DNA of 64,000 nucleotides from Herbaspirillum sp. Sphag64. Lineage in GTDB: Bacteria > Pseudomonadota > Gammaproteobacteria > Burkholderiales > Burkholderiaceae_D. Below the pieces are notes generated by a model. That model ran no database searches. It saw only the letters and a list, made by a program, of their open reading frames with translations, and was not told where the DNA came from. Shown here piece by piece: positions 51,545 through 63,389 of the stretch. The DNA lies in NCBI RefSeq assembly GCF_014192645.1, contig NZ_JACHYE010000010.1:62001-126000 (forward strand), given 5' to 3'. How positions within the stretch are numbered: position 1 is the stretch's first letter; each line of letters starts with the position of its first letter. A program made the position numbers and the translations under genes.

Positions 51545-52301
51545 GCGCCCTGAGAATAGCAACGGCTTTTGTCGATAGGGGTACAGCCCGGGCCTCTCCG
51601 TTCTTCGTATCGGGGAGGTACGCTGTCTGTTGTTCTAGGTCGATGTACCTCCAATCCAGCTCAATAATCTCGCCTCGGCGCATGGCAGTTTCGACTGCGA
51701 AGGGAATGATAGTCCGTAGAAATCCACCTCTTGCGGCGTTGGCAGCATCCAGCAGGGCGCGCTCTTCATATTCTTTCAGTCGCCTGACCCTACCGCGAGA
51801 ACATTTGGGTTTGGTGATTTGAGCAAATGGGTTTTGTAAAAGATCGAGTCCCCACTCTCGTCGGGCAAGATTGATGATGCGCGACATCATGTGCAGTTCT
51901 CGTGTCACTGTGTCAGGCGCTACCTCTTTCAATCTACAGTCCCGCCATTCAGCGACAATAACTGGACTCAGGCTCTTGATAGGGTAGTTCACTATGTCGC
52001 TACGCAGGATCTTACCGAGCCGGTACTTCTCACTCTCATGGGATTTTTTAGTCGGAGTAACGTCCCGCAGGTAGCGTTCAAAGAACTCTCTGAGTGGTTG
52101 CAGTCCGAACTGCCTATGGGCTTCGATGATAGCCCTTGCTGCACGCTCCTTCACTAGCGGTGCTTCGATTGAATTAATCCATTCGCGGGCCGTCTCCTGC
52201 GTAGGAAACGTCATAGACTGATGAGGATGGTCCTTGAGGCAGACACGGGCCTGATACGATGTCTTCCCTTTACTGTTGACGCGCACTTGAATAAAACCCA
52301 T
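51544..52301 (-). pseudogene. Truncated tyrosine recombinase/integrase
   Basis: About 252 residues from ATG 52301 (AGGAG upstream). The arm-binding and core-binding regions are present (FIQVRVNSKGKTSYQARV..., ETAMRRGEIIELDWRYIDLEQQTAYLPDTKNGEARAVPLS) and the first catalytic Arg (AMRRGE) is intact. The His-x-x-Arg, second His and Tyr are missing, since the frame runs into unrelated sequence after ILRAL. It resembles the intact integrase at 53159, so it is the relic of a second element. Confidence 0.8.
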
Positions 52302-52507
52302 CGCAACTCTCCTTGGTGTTGTGGAAAAAGTTGGGTCAGGTCCTCGTACTAGGTTGCGCCTCTCGGCCCTTATGGGGCGACACCAATGCTTGTACAACGC
52401 ATGCGAGGTGAAGACGTTCAGTATCACACATTCAAACTGGACCACAATTAAACCGATGCGGTTATAGACATGGTTAAATAAGATACGTAATTCAAATAGG
52501 CATAGAG

Positions 52508-53149
52508 ATGTGGTCGAATTTAATGTGGATTTTCTTAAGTCTTGCTTCGGGCGCAGGTCTCACTTGGGTATCTATGTTTGGCGATCCTAGAATATGGGGG
52601 CCTCGGTTAGTTTTTATTACGATTGCACTAGTCTTGATGATGTTGTTCTTTCTCTCAATGGCAGTGCTCGGCTTTTTGCGAAACCATCGCAACTACGGAC
52701 CGATGCTGCGAATTATTGTTGGTCAAGATGGCCCCTACGTGGAAACTGAGAATCACAACGTCTACAACGTGATGAAAACTGTCTATATCGGGGTAAGGAA
52801 CACGGGAGGAGTTTATTTAACCAATTGCAAGCTAGAGTTTGAGACGCATGATAACGGTCGGGAGCTTAAGACATGGCACGTAGATGGCCCATTTAGTCTA
52901 AACCCCGGGGAGCAGCGTTATATCAGTTTGGCTGCTTACGGGGAGCCTATCTCGGTTAATGTTCAAGGTACTCCATCAATTCAGCTAAGCGCACCGCCAA
53001 GTGGCAATTATATGGGGCAGCTTGCCCCAACACTTCCCCTTACAGGTGGTGTTGTTACTCTACGTGCTCGTAGTGCCGAGAGTCAGCCATGCGAAGTTCT
53101 TTGCAAGCTCTGGGTGGACAACGGCAAGCTGTGCTGGGACGAGGTTTAA
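52508..53149 (+). CDS. Hypothetical two-helix membrane protein
   Basis: A 213-residue protein with two membrane helices (about residues 4-24 and 34-56) and then a soluble beta-sandwich-like domain (VYIGVRNTGGVYLTNCKLEFETHD..., PFSLNPGEQRYISLAAYG). No catalytic motif. It lies between the truncated and intact integrase genes and ends 10 bases before the latter's stop, convergent with it. Likely a cargo gene of unknown role. Confidence 0.65.
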   Translation: MWSNLMWIFLSLASGAGLTWVSMFGDPRIWGPRLVFITIALVLMMLFFLSMAVLGFLRNHRNYGPMLRIIVGQDGPYVETENHNVYNVMKTVYIGVRNTGGVYLTNCKLEFETHDNGRELKTWHVDGPFSLNPGEQRYISLAAYGEPISVNVQGTPSIQLSAPPSGNYMGQLAPTLPLTGGVVTLRARSAESQPCEVLCKLWVDNGKLCWDEV

Positions 53150-53158
53150 CTCGATAGG

Positions 53159-54124
53159 TTATTCCAATTTCCGCACCAACTGCGACACGTCCAGATGGGT
53201 GTACCGGTCCAGCATCGCTAATGTCTTATGTCCGGTGATGCGGGCCACCTCGATTACATGCAGTCCCTTTTCGAACAGTCGGCTCGTGGCCTCATGCCTG
53301 AGGTCATGGAACCGCACCCCTTTGAGGCCAGCCCGACTTACGGCCCGGTCAAATGCCTGACTGACCGACGAAGCCGCAAGCGTGAACAGTGGCCCTTCCT
53401 TGGCCTGCTTTAGCTCCCCTATCACGGCAAGTGCCTTAGACGATAGTGGTACAGTGCGAGACATCCCGTTCTTCGTTCTGGGGAGATATATAGAGCACCG
53501 GCTCAGGTTAACGTTTTCCCAGCGTATTGCCAGTAGTTCAGACCGCCGCATTGCAGTCTCTACCGCCAAGGGAACAATCAGCTTCAGTTGTGGCGACTCC
53601 GTAACATTAACTATGCGCTCTATGTCTTCGGGGCTGATCCGGGTTCCTCTTCCGGGTGGTAGGCGGGGGCGGGAGGTCTTCGGTATGCCGTTCGGCAGGA
53701 TGACTCCCCACTCATTGACCGCAAGCACGTAGGCCCGGTGTAACAGGTTCAGCTCATGGGTAACAGTCTGGGGTGATACGGTGGCTAGACGCGTTGCCTT
53801 GTATCTGGCTAGGTCAGCATGACTCAGGTTATGAACATGGTAGCCGCCCAAGGCTGCAAGGAGAGGCTTGGACCGGGAGATATCCGCAGCCGGGTAAGCC
53901 TTCTTTCTGGATTCATCTTTGAGGTACTGGGACAGTATTTCCTGTACCGTAGTGGATTGGCTGCTGGTGCTGCCGATGTAGGTTCCCCGGTGCATCTGGG
54001 CCTCGACCTCGTTGGCCCAAGCAATGGCCGATGATCGTTGTTCGAAGCTCTTGGTTTGGGTGGGGTAGCCTTGCTTGCGGACCTGACACCGCCACATGCT
54101 TCCGCGTTTGCTGATTGTTGCCAT
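53159..54124 (-). CDS. Tyrosine-type site-specific integrase
   Basis: A 321-residue phage-type integrase with all catalytic residues visible: Arg in ETAMRRSELLAI, His-x-x-Arg in HDLRHEATSR, His in GHKT, and Tyr in LDRYTHLD. The N-terminal half contains the arm-binding three-strand sheet (SMWRCQVRKQGYPTQTKSF) and core-binding helices. It lies next to attR and reads inward, so it is the integrase of this element, acting on the tRNA-Arg 3' end. Its start is 48 bases from the subterminal repeat. Confidence 0.95.
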   Translation of the reverse strand: MATISKRGSMWRCQVRKQGYPTQTKSFEQRSSAIAWANEVEAQMHRGTYIGSTSSQSTTVQEILSQYLKDESRKKAYPAADISRSKPLLAALGGYHVHNLSHADLARYKATRLATVSPQTVTHELNLLHRAYVLAVNEWGVILPNGIPKTSRPRLPPGRGTRISPEDIERIVNVTESPQLKLIVPLAVETAMRRSELLAIRWENVNLSRCSIYLPRTKNGMSRTVPLSSKALAVIGELKQAKEGPLFTLAASSVSQAFDRAVSRAGLKGVRFHDLRHEATSRLFEKGLHVIEVARITGHKTLAMLDRYTHLDVSQLVRKLE

Positions 54125-54171
54125 GCGATTCTCTCCGAATCGCTGTCTGGGTTATCCCGGTTTGTGCTGAC

Positions 54172-54189
54172 TGTGCCAAAATTGTGCCA
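54172..54189 (+). repeat. Subterminal repeat (right), candidate integrase arm site
   Basis: TGTGCCAAAATTGTGCCA, identical to 46200-46217, lies between the integrase start and attR. Two TGTGCCA units in tandem suit a multi-site arm-binding region. Confidence 0.5.
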
Positions 54190-54194
54190 AAACC

Positions 54195-54297
54195 GTAGCT
54201 CAGTGGATACAACGCCGCGTCCCGTAAGGGATGCAAGGCCGAAAGTATTGGCCTCCGAAGCCAAGGGTCGCTGGTTCGATTCCAGCCAGCCGCGCCA
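54195..54297 (+). repeat. attR with an interrupted tRNA-Arg copy
   Basis: 54244-54297 repeats the last 54 bases of tRNA-Arg(CCG). Upstream, 54195-54209 (GTAGCTCAGTGGATA) also matches the tRNA D-arm, but about 34 unrelated bases separate the two parts and the 5' acceptor strand is absent. It cannot fold as a functional tRNA. Confidence 0.8.
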
Positions 54298-54567
54298 TGA
54301 AGACTTGAAAATCAATGACTTGCCGAGATTGAGACGGATTGAGTGATGTATCCGCTACTGATACAGATCGCCGGCAAGTCTGTTTGTTAAACAAACGCTT
54401 GATGCACAGCATCGGGTGTTTTGTTTTTCAAGTCATCCAAAACAATGTTTCCCTAGATTCCCCGACGTCCTCATGGCACGGCCAAGGAAACCTCTTTGGC
54501 CCTGCTCGAAAATCGTAGGTCTACGGTTGACGCATTCGCGGCATCGACCTTTGAGTATTCCTGATGC
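54298..54567. other. Non-coding flank right of the element
   Basis: No gene seen. It contains a perfect palindrome GTTTGTT-A-AACAAAC (54382-54396) and a separated inverted repeat GACTTGCCG (54317) / CGGCAAGTC (54372). Confidence 0.5.
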
Positions 54568-56121
54568 TCATGCGGCTTGACTCAACGTAAAGCTTGCCAC
54601 CATTTGCGCCAGGTGTTTGGCCTGATCTTCCATGTTCGCTGCCGTAGCCGCACTTTGCTCGACCAAAGCAGCATTCTGCTGAGTCAGTTCATCCAGTTGA
54701 TTGATTGCGGCGTTGACCTGTAGCAGTTCACTCGATTGTGAAATTGCTGCAGCCGAGATTTCGTTGATGAGGTCCGAGACGTGTTTGACCGCGCTGACAA
54801 TATCCTTCATGGTGTTACCGGCATCACTGACCTGGCGGGTCCCATCTTCGACCTTGCTCACGCTGGTGCTGATCAGCGTCTTGATCTCCTTGGCAGCCTC
54901 TGCGGAGCGTCGTGCCAGATTGCGAACCTCGCTGGCGACCACTGCGAAGCCTCGGCCTTGTTCGCCGGCACGCGCGGCCTCGACGGCCGCATTGAGCGCG
55001 AGAATGTTGGTTTGGAAGGCAATTCCATCGATTACGCCAATGATGTCGGCGATCTGTTGGCTGCTGCTATTGATTTCTCCCATGGTATAGATCACTTGCG
55101 CCACTGCGGTACCGCCACGTTGCGCGACTGCTGATGCTGAATCAGCGAGCTCGCTGGCGCGCCGGGCAGCATCCGTGGAGCCCTGTACGGTACTGGTCAG
55201 GTGCTCAAGGCTGGAGGCAGTTTCTTCCAGGCTGGCGGCAGAACGCTCCGTACGATTACTGAGGTCTTGATTGCCGGTGGCGATTTCTTGGCTGACCAGC
55301 GCTATATTATTAGTGCCTTGGCGCACATCGGCGACCAAATGCTGCAGCTGTTGTTGCATATGTTGCAAGGCGCGCATCATGTCGCCAAATTCGTCGTTGC
55401 GCCGGGTGGTCACAACGTGACTAAGATCACCTTTGGCGATGTGCTCGGCAACCGTGATGGCCGCGCGTAAAGGTGCTTTGATGGTTCGAATCAGCAGGGT
55501 TGCGCCGACCGCCAGCAAGGCCATCAAAAAGCCGAGAATCCAGCGTGCGAGCACGATGTTGTCGCCACGCTTACGCTCGATCTCAAGCTGCGCTTGGGCG
55601 AATATCTGGGTTTGCAGGTCTGCAAATGCCTGTAAATTGCTCAGGTAGTCTTTGACGGCAGGTTCAAACGTGTCGTGGGTCTCTGCAAGTGCGTTGACCT
55701 CATCTCCGGCCAGCTTGCGCTCCACCGCTCGAATACGCGCGGCTAATACCTGCCTGCGTGATGCCGTGATTTTGTCCAAAAGGACTCGCTCAGCAGGGGA
55801 GTTTTCCTGGGCTGCGAGCTTTTTCTGTACTTCTGAAATTTGTTGACTCGTGGCCTTGATGATGGGTGTGAAGTAATTGTCTATTCCCTTATCGTTACTC
55901 ACCAGAATAGCTAGATCGCGTGCGGTATTTGATTGTGCCATGCCCACCCATTGGGTCGCGAGTGTAACGCGGACAATTTGTGCACTGAGGGTTTGTTGAC
56001 TGCGGCTCCATAGTGCATCGCCACGCAGGTTAACGAAGGTCATTGCTGCAGCCAGCAGGATGAAGAAGGATGCCACTGCTGCCCAGAGCTTTGCTGCGAG
56101 GGATTGTTTGAAGAAATGCAT
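54568..56121 (-). CDS. Methyl-accepting chemotaxis protein
   Basis: A 517-residue inner-membrane chemoreceptor. Helices at about residues 10-30 and 190-212 bracket a periplasmic four-helix-bundle (4HB_MCP-like) sensor. HAMP (about 213-265) and the cytoplasmic signalling domain follow, with the conserved hairpin tip IIGVIDGIAFQTNILALNAAVEAARAGEQGRGFAVVASEVRNLA. It signals through CheA/CheW to the flagella. The ligand is unknown. No che genes are near, so it is an orphan receptor. Confidence 0.95.
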   Translation of the reverse strand: MHFFKQSLAAKLWAAVASFFILLAAAMTFVNLRGDALWSRSQQTLSAQIVRVTLATQWVGMAQSNTARDLAILVSNDKGIDNYFTPIIKATSQQISEVQKKLAAQENSPAERVLLDKITASRRQVLAARIRAVERKLAGDEVNALAETHDTFEPAVKDYLSNLQAFADLQTQIFAQAQLEIERKRGDNIVLARWILGFLMALLAVGATLLIRTIKAPLRAAITVAEHIAKGDLSHVVTTRRNDEFGDMMRALQHMQQQLQHLVADVRQGTNNIALVSQEIATGNQDLSNRTERSAASLEETASSLEHLTSTVQGSTDAARRASELADSASAVAQRGGTAVAQVIYTMGEINSSSQQIADIIGVIDGIAFQTNILALNAAVEAARAGEQGRGFAVVASEVRNLARRSAEAAKEIKTLISTSVSKVEDGTRQVSDAGNTMKDIVSAVKHVSDLINEISAAAISQSSELLQVNAAINQLDELTQQNAALVEQSAATAANMEDQAKHLAQMVASFTLSQAA

Positions 56122-56717
56122 AATGCGTTGCCTGGATCAAAGGTAAATAAGTGACAGGAGTGTTTGTCAAACCAAAATAAGCGAACGATCTCCCGGCGTG
56201 ATGCCAGGCTATTGGGTCGCTTTTTATGGTCTTGCGATTGTGAGCGTGCCGTCGGGCTTATAAACAAACGCGGCGTTGGCTCTTGCTCAAATGTCACCGG
56301 TGCGGATGGCGGCGGTGGCTGCTCCGTTAATTGGTGTCGCGTGACATGGGTGATGTGCGACTTTTTGTTGATGAGCGGGAACAATTTTAGCAAATAATAT
56401 GCCATCTCATTGATCGGTTGGGTTGCTTTGTACCTGCTTCTCCGTTCTGATTTACTTATCGATAGCAGGCAGCGAGCGCTTTTCACTATGGCAAGTGTCC
56501 ATTCGATACTTGTGGCTCGTGTTGTTATACTGATGATCAATTTGATTTGGTCAGTGTATTGTCAGCAAATGTGCTGTGGTAACGCTTTTGCTTGCGTTGT
56601 TCATAGGTAATGGGACGAGGGAGGGGCGTCGCTGTTCGCCCCATTTTGGCGTGTCGGCTAAAGCACACATTTAGCATGCAACTTGCCGATATAAGGCCGT
56701 GATCGCGCGTTAAGCGT
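56122..56717. other. Non-coding gap upstream of the ATP synthase operon
   Basis: A minus-strand frame across it has no family resemblance. I see no convincing gene or RNA. The operon promoter lies at its right end. Confidence 0.5.
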
Positions 56718-56747
56718 TTGACGAATACAGTCCTTAACAATTATAAT
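56718..56747 (+). promoter_or_regulatory. Sigma-70 promoter of the ATP synthase operon
   Basis: TTGACG (56718-56723) and TATAAT (56742-56747) are separated by 18 bases. Transcription should start near 56754, about 55 bases before the atpI ATG. The -10 is a perfect consensus. Confidence 0.7.
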
Positions 56748-56809
56748 CGCCGGGCTTCTAAACCGCCGTCTGCTCATATTGAGTGCGGCCTGCACGATAT
56801 TGGATATAT

Positions 56810-57154
56810 ATGCTGCGTATCATCCTAATGCAGCTTGTGGCCATGGTCGTCGCTGCATGCACAGCTGGTTTGTTGGGCGGCGTATCCGCGCTATGGTCGG
56901 CGCTGTTGGGGGGGCTTTGTTGTGTCGTTCCCAATGGTTTCTTTGCCTGGCGTCTTTATACCAGTGCTCGCAAGCCCGGTGGGGCTAACCCGATGACGTT
57001 TTTCTTCGGGGAATCTATCAAGATTGCTACGACTCTTGCGCTCATGGGCGCAGTTGTTTGGTTGTATCACGGTGTTAACTGGCTCGCATTTATGTTGAGC
57101 TTCATCGTGGTGCTTAAAAGTTATTTAATTTTACTGTTTAGACATCGACCATGA
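56810..57154 (+). CDS. atpI: ATP synthase subunit I
   Basis: A protein of about 114 residues with four membrane helices ([66 protein letters not shown]). AtpI aids c-ring assembly or Mg2+ supply. The ATG at 56810 is chosen over a GTG at 56783; neither has a good ribosome site. It overlaps atpB by 4 bases and heads the operon. Confidence 0.88.
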   Translation: MLRIILMQLVAMVVAACTAGLLGGVSALWSALLGGLCCVVPNGFFAWRLYTSARKPGGANPMTFFFGESIKIATTLALMGAVVWLYHGVNWLAFMLSFIVVLKSYLILLFRHRP

Positions 57155-57966
57155 CCGCTGCTGCGCACGCACCTACTCCTTCGGAATACATCGTCCACCA
57201 TCTGGGCCACTTTTCTTCGCAGCACCAAACCAAGATTGTTGATTTCTCGGTGTTCAACCTCGATACCATCTTCTGGTCGGTATTTTGTGGCGTGGTTGGC
57301 TGTTTTTTAATGTACCTTGCAGCCCGTAAGGCTACGTCGGGTGTTCCTGGCCGTTTTCAAGCCTTTGTTGAAATGATTGTTGAAATGGTGGAGGACCAGT
57401 CCAAAGCCATCGTTCACGGCGATCGTAGTTTCATCGCACCGCTGGCATTGACCGTGTTTGTCTGGGTCGCGCTGATGAACTCGCTGGACTTCCTGCCTGT
57501 GGACTTGGTGTCGGGCATTCTGCGCGTGTTTGGCATGGAAGAAATGCACCACCGTATCGTGCCAACGGCTGACCTCAACGGTACGCTTGGCATTGCTTTG
57601 GGCGTATTGGCATTGATGTTGTTCTATAGCGTCAAGATCAAGGGTCTGGGTGGCTTCATTCACGAATTGTTCGCTGCACCTTTCGGCATCTGGCTGGCAC
57701 CATTCAACCTGCTGCTCAATATCATTGAATTTGCGGCCAAGACCGTGTCGTTGGGCATGCGGTTGTTCGGTAACATGTATGCTGGCGAACTGCTGTTCCT
57801 GCTCATCGCATTGCTGGGTTCGGCAGCGACGGCGTTTGGTTTTGTTGGCCACGTCATCGCAGGTTCCATCTGGGCAATTTTCCACATCCTGATTGTGTTG
57901 CTGCAAGCATTCATTTTCATGATGTTGACACTGGTGTATATCGGCCAGGCGCATGAAGCGCATTAA
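57151..57966 (+). CDS. atpB: ATP synthase Fo subunit a
   Basis: A 271-residue polytopic membrane protein that forms the proton half-channels against the c-ring. It has the conserved helix [37 protein letters not shown], whose Arg (in GMRLFGN) is essential for proton transfer, and a final helix ending [13 protein letters not shown]. The length is typical for beta-proteobacteria. It overlaps atpI by 4 bases. Confidence 0.97.
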   Translation: MTAAAHAPTPSEYIVHHLGHFSSQHQTKIVDFSVFNLDTIFWSVFCGVVGCFLMYLAARKATSGVPGRFQAFVEMIVEMVEDQSKAIVHGDRSFIAPLALTVFVWVALMNSLDFLPVDLVSGILRVFGMEEMHHRIVPTADLNGTLGIALGVLALMLFYSVKIKGLGGFIHELFAAPFGIWLAPFNLLLNIIEFAAKTVSLGMRLFGNMYAGELLFLLIALLGSAATAFGFVGHVIAGSIWAIFHILIVLLQAFIFMMLTLVYIGQAHEAH

Positions 57967-58028
57967 TTCGGCAGTTGTACCGTTTTAGCGTTTGTTTTTT
58001 GATTTTTGTATTAACTTTAACTTTCTAA

Positions 58029-58283
<255 letters not shown>

Positions 58284-58358
58284 TTCAGACGGCTTAGCCG
58301 ATTCTCATTTTTGCCGGATTATTGATTCGGCACACGTTATTCTGAGAAGGAAATTACC

Positions 58359-58829
58359 GTGAACTTAAATGCAACATTGTTTGCGCAGTTCGTGGTCTTC
58401 TTCATCCTCGCGGCTTTTACGATGAAATTCGTATGGCCGCCGTTGATCAAGGCGCTCGACGAGCGCGCGAAGAAGATTGCGGATGGATTGGCTGCTGCAG
58501 ATCGCGGCAAGGCTGATCTGGCTGCCGCCGAAAAGCGCGTACAGGCTGAACTGGCTGGCGCACGCGACGAAGGTCAAAAACGTATTGGTGACGCTGAAAA
58601 ACGCGCACAGCTGATCATCGAAGAGGCCAAGAAGACCGCTTCGGAAGAGGCTGCACGCATCATCGCCAACGCCAAGGCAGAAGCCGAGCAGCAAGTAACC
58701 AAGGCACGTGAAGACTTGCGTGGCGAAGTTGCAACTCTGGCTGTCAAAGGTGCCGAGCAGATTCTCAAGCGTGAAGTCAATGCAGCAGCACATGCTGACT
58801 TGCTGAACCAACTGAAGACAGAGCTGTAA
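58359..58829 (+). CDS. atpF: ATP synthase Fo subunit b
   Basis: A 156-residue peripheral stalk subunit. One N-terminal membrane helix ([23 protein letters not shown]) precedes a long charged coiled-coil ([39 protein letters not shown]...). The length matches E. coli AtpF. Its stop is followed after 1 base by the atpH start. Confidence 0.97.
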   Translation: MNLNATLFAQFVVFFILAAFTMKFVWPPLIKALDERAKKIADGLAAADRGKADLAAAEKRVQAELAGARDEGQKRIGDAEKRAQLIIEEAKKTASEEAARIIANAKAEAEQQVTKAREDLRGEVATLAVKGAEQILKREVNAAAHADLLNQLKTEL

Positions 58830-58830
58830 T

Positions 58831-59364
58831 ATGGCCGAACTCGCAACGATTGCTCGCCCTTACGCTGAAGCGCTGTTTCGTGTGGCCAAAGCCGGCAGTT
58901 TGTCGGCTTGGTCCGATCTCGTTTCTGAGATGGCGCAAGCTGCAGCTCATCCGGATGTGAAGGCGCTTGCGCAGAATCCGGCATTGTCGGATCAGCAGGT
59001 TGCTGCCACCTTTGTGTCGGTTCTGAAGACGCCACTGAGTGTCGAGGCGCAAAACTTCGTCAACACGCTGGTAGACAACGGCAGGCTGACGCTGTTGCCC
59101 GAAATCGCTGCCCAGTTCCATGTGCTTAAAAACGCACAGGAAGGTGCTGCCGATGCGGAAATCACCAGCGCTTTTGCGTTGACTGATGCGCAGCTCAAAG
59201 ACCTGGTGGCGACACTGGAAAAGAAATTCGGTCGCAAGCTGACTCCTTCCGTGAAGGTGGATGAAGCCCTGATCGGCGGCGTACGCGTGGTGGTCGGTGA
59301 CGAAGTGTTCGATACCTCGGTACGTGCCAAGCTGCAGCAGTTACATGTCGCTCTGGCTGCGTAA
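58831..59364 (+). CDS. atpH: ATP synthase F1 subunit delta
   Basis: A 177-residue F1 subunit that links the stalk to the alpha3beta3 head. It shows the family start [16 protein letters not shown] and the C-terminal signature [25 protein letters not shown]. Confidence 0.97.
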   Translation: MAELATIARPYAEALFRVAKAGSLSAWSDLVSEMAQAAAHPDVKALAQNPALSDQQVAATFVSVLKTPLSVEAQNFVNTLVDNGRLTLLPEIAAQFHVLKNAQEGAADAEITSAFALTDAQLKDLVATLEKKFGRKLTPSVKVDEALIGGVRVVVGDEVFDTSVRAKLQQLHVALAA

Positions 59365-59418
59365 TAGCGCAGAGCCCAAGCGTGAGCTTAAGCGAAAGAA
59401 AAATTTTTAGGAGTTAGT

Positions 59419-60960
59419 ATGCAACTCAACGCATCTGAAATCAGCGAGCTGATCAAGAGCCGGATTCAAGGCCTTGGCGATACCGCTGAGATTCGTAATC
59501 AAGGCACGGTAATTTCCGTGTCCGACGGTATCTGCCGTATCCATGGTCTGTCTGACGTGATGCAAGGTGAGATGCTGGAATTCCCTGGCAATACCTTTGG
59601 TCTGGCACTGAACCTGGAGCGTGATTCGGTTGGTGCAGTTATTCTGGGCGAATACGAACACATTTCCGAAGGTGACACTGTCAAGTGCACTGGTCGTATT
59701 CTGGAAGTGCCAATCGGTCCTGAATTGCGTGGCCGTGTGGTCAATGCACTGGGTCAGCCTATCGATGGCAAGGGTCCTGTCAACGCCAAGCTGACAGCGC
59801 CGATCGAAAAGATCGCGCCAGGCGTTATTGCACGTCAATCGGTGTCCGAGCCACTGCAAACCGGTATCAAGTCGATCGACGCAATGGTCCCTGTCGGCCG
59901 CGGTCAACGTGAGCTGATCATTGGTGACCGTCAAACCGGTAAGACCGCTGTAGCGATTGATGCAATCATCAATCAAAAGGGCCAAAACGTCACATGTATC
60001 TATGTCGCGATCGGCCAAAAGGCTTCGTCGATCAAGAACATCGTGCGCGCACTCGAAACGCACGGCGCGATGGAATACACCATCGTCGTTGCAGCTTCGG
60101 CTTCGGAATCGGCAGCGATGCAATATGTGTCGGCCTACTCCGGTTGCGCCATGGGCGAATACTTCCGTGACCGTGGTCAAGATGCACTGATCGTCTATGA
60201 TGATCTGTCCAAGCAAGCTGTTGCGTACCGTCAGGTTTCGCTGTTGCTGCGTCGTCCACCAGGCCGTGAAGCGTATCCTGGCGACGTGTTCTACCTGCAC
60301 AGCCGTCTGCTGGAGCGCGCTGCACGCGTGAACCCGGATTACGTTGAGAAATTCACCAACGGTGAGGTCAAGGGTAAGACTGGTTCGCTGACTGCATTGC
60401 CAATCATTGAAACCCAGGCTGGTGACGTTTCTGCTTTCGTTCCAACCAACGTGATTTCGATTACCGACGGTCAGATTTTCCTGGAAACTTCGCTGTTCAA
60501 CGCTGGTATCCGTCCTGCGATCAACGCCGGTATCTCGGTGTCGCGCGTTGGTGGTGCTGCGCAAACCAAGGTCATCAAGAGCCTGTCCGGTGGTATTCGT
60601 ACCGACCTGGCACAGTATCGTGAACTGGCGGCGTTTGCACAGTTTGCTTCCGATCTGGACGAAGCAACCCGCAAGCAGCTCGACCGTGGTGCACGCGTTA
60701 CCGAATTGCTGAAGCAGGCACAGTACGCGCCGCTGTCGATTTCGCTGATGGCCGTGACTCTGTTTGCGGTCAACAAGGGCTACCTGGATGACGTCGAAGT
60801 GAAGAAGGTATTGGCATTCGAAGCTGGTGTTCACAGCTTCCTGAAGACCAGCCACGCTGCACTGCTGCAAAAGATCGAAGACACCAAGCAACTGGATAAA
60901 GAAGCTGAAGCGGCATTGGCTGCTGCGATTGCGGACTTCAAAAAATCCGGCGCATACTAA
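59419..60960 (+). CDS. atpA: ATP synthase F1 subunit alpha
   Basis: A 513-residue F1 subunit. Non-catalytic nucleotide site: P-loop GDRQTGKT at residues 169-176. Other signatures are [13 protein letters not shown] in the N-terminal barrel and the 'arginine finger' region [21 protein letters not shown] precedes the ATG. A same-length minus-strand frame is a shadow of this gene. Confidence 0.98.
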   Translation: MQLNASEISELIKSRIQGLGDTAEIRNQGTVISVSDGICRIHGLSDVMQGEMLEFPGNTFGLALNLERDSVGAVILGEYEHISEGDTVKCTGRILEVPIGPELRGRVVNALGQPIDGKGPVNAKLTAPIEKIAPGVIARQSVSEPLQTGIKSIDAMVPVGRGQRELIIGDRQTGKTAVAIDAIINQKGQNVTCIYVAIGQKASSIKNIVRALETHGAMEYTIVVAASASESAAMQYVSAYSGCAMGEYFRDRGQDALIVYDDLSKQAVAYRQVSLLLRRPPGREAYPGDVFYLHSRLLERAARVNPDYVEKFTNGEVKGKTGSLTALPIIETQAGDVSAFVPTNVISITDGQIFLETSLFNAGIRPAINAGISVSRVGGAAQTKVIKSLSGGIRTDLAQYRELAAFAQFASDLDEATRKQLDRGARVTELLKQAQYAPLSISLMAVTLFAVNKGYLDDVEVKKVLAFEAGVHSFLKTSHAALLQKIEDTKQLDKEAEAALAAAIADFKKSGAY

Positions 60961-60990
60961 TCTCAACTGAAGCTATAAGGAGTCAATCTC

Positions 60991-61860
60991 ATGGCTACAG
61001 GTAAAGAGATACGCGGCAAGATCAAGAGCGTAGAAAATACGAAGAAGATCACCAAGGCGATGGAAATGGTCGCTGCATCCAAAATGCGCAAGGCGCAGGA
61101 CCGGATGCATGCGGCACGTCCCTACAGTGACAAGATTCGTAATATCGCTTCCAATCTGTCGCGCGCCAATCCGGAGTACACGCATCCATTCATGGTCAAG
61201 CAGGATAGCGCCAAGAAGGTGGGTTTCATCGTCGTCACAACCGACAAGGGTTTGTGCGGCGGTATGAATACCAACTCCTTGCGCCTGGCCACTGCCAAGA
61301 TTCGTGAACTGGAAGCGCAAGGCAATGCAGTGGAAGCTGTCGCGATCGGCAACAAGGGTTTTGGTTTCCTGAACCGTGTCGGTGCCAAGGTTGTGGCGCA
61401 CGTCACCCAACTCGGTGATACACCACATCTGGATAAGCTGATCGGCCCTGTCAAGGTGCTGCTCGATGCCTACCAAGAAGGTAAGCTGGATGCGGTTTAT
61501 CTGGTCTACACCAAGTTCATCAACACGATGAAGCAAGAGCCGACGCTGCAACAATTGTTGCCGTTGTCGAGCGACAAGCTGGTGGCAGATGAAGGTGCGC
61601 ACTCGTGGGACTATATCTACGAACCTGATGTTCAGAGCGTCGTCGATGAGTTGCTCGTGCGTTACGTGGAAGCCCTGATCTATCAGGCCGTGGCCGAAAA
61701 TATGGCGTCCGAGCAGTCGGCCCGTATGGTGGCGATGAAGGCAGCAAGCGATAACGCCGGTAACGTGATCGGCGAGTTGAAGTTGGTCTACAACAAGACT
61801 CGTCAGGCCGCGATTACCAAGGAACTGTCCGAAATCGTCGCCGGTGCGGCAGCGGTCTAA
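60991..61860 (+). CDS. atpG: ATP synthase F1 subunit gamma
   Basis: A 289-residue central rotor shaft. The N-terminal helix [32 protein letters not shown] and the C-terminal helix ([36 protein letters not shown]) form the coiled-coil. [12 protein letters not shown] is a family signature. AAGGAG is upstream. Confidence 0.98.
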   Translation: MATGKEIRGKIKSVENTKKITKAMEMVAASKMRKAQDRMHAARPYSDKIRNIASNLSRANPEYTHPFMVKQDSAKKVGFIVVTTDKGLCGGMNTNSLRLATAKIRELEAQGNAVEAVAIGNKGFGFLNRVGAKVVAHVTQLGDTPHLDKLIGPVKVLLDAYQEGKLDAVYLVYTKFINTMKQEPTLQQLLPLSSDKLVADEGAHSWDYIYEPDVQSVVDELLVRYVEALIYQAVAENMASEQSARMVAMKAASDNAGNVIGELKLVYNKTRQAAITKELSEIVAGAAAV

Positions 61861-61883
61861 AGACTTCATGCAGAGATGCGTAA

Positions 61884-63317
<1,434 letters not shown>

Positions 63318-63389
63318 GATCCTCTTGATTCTCGCAAAGCAGTCCCGGTCTGAACAAGTCTCGGGATTGCCGAGCGGATAGGAAACGAT

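Larger units (their letters stand above)
46065..54297. mobile_element. Integrative element in tRNA-Arg(CCG), about 8.2 kb
   Basis: It is bounded by a 54-bp direct repeat of the tRNA 3' end (46065-46118 and 54244-54297) with an intact tyrosine integrase 120 bp from the right end. It carries a serine recombinase, a KilAC/Rha-type regulator, a lipoprotein, membrane and small unknown proteins, a structured RNA and a second, truncated integrase. No phage structural, replication or conjugation genes are present, so it is a satellite, a reduced prophage or a composite remnant. Confidence 0.88.

Noticed and set aside
53824-54315. Minus-strand frame with WLESNQRPLASEANT-type peptide
   Set aside because: This peptide is the well-known artefact of translating the reverse strand of a tRNA-Arg gene; the frame overlaps attR and the integrase.
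56040-56540. 166-residue minus-strand frame upstream of the chemoreceptor
   Set aside because: Overlaps the chemoreceptor start, has no ribosome site, and looks like chance coding.
59407-60966. 519-residue minus-strand frame
   Set aside because: It is the antisense shadow of atpA with no family similarity, caused by codon bias.
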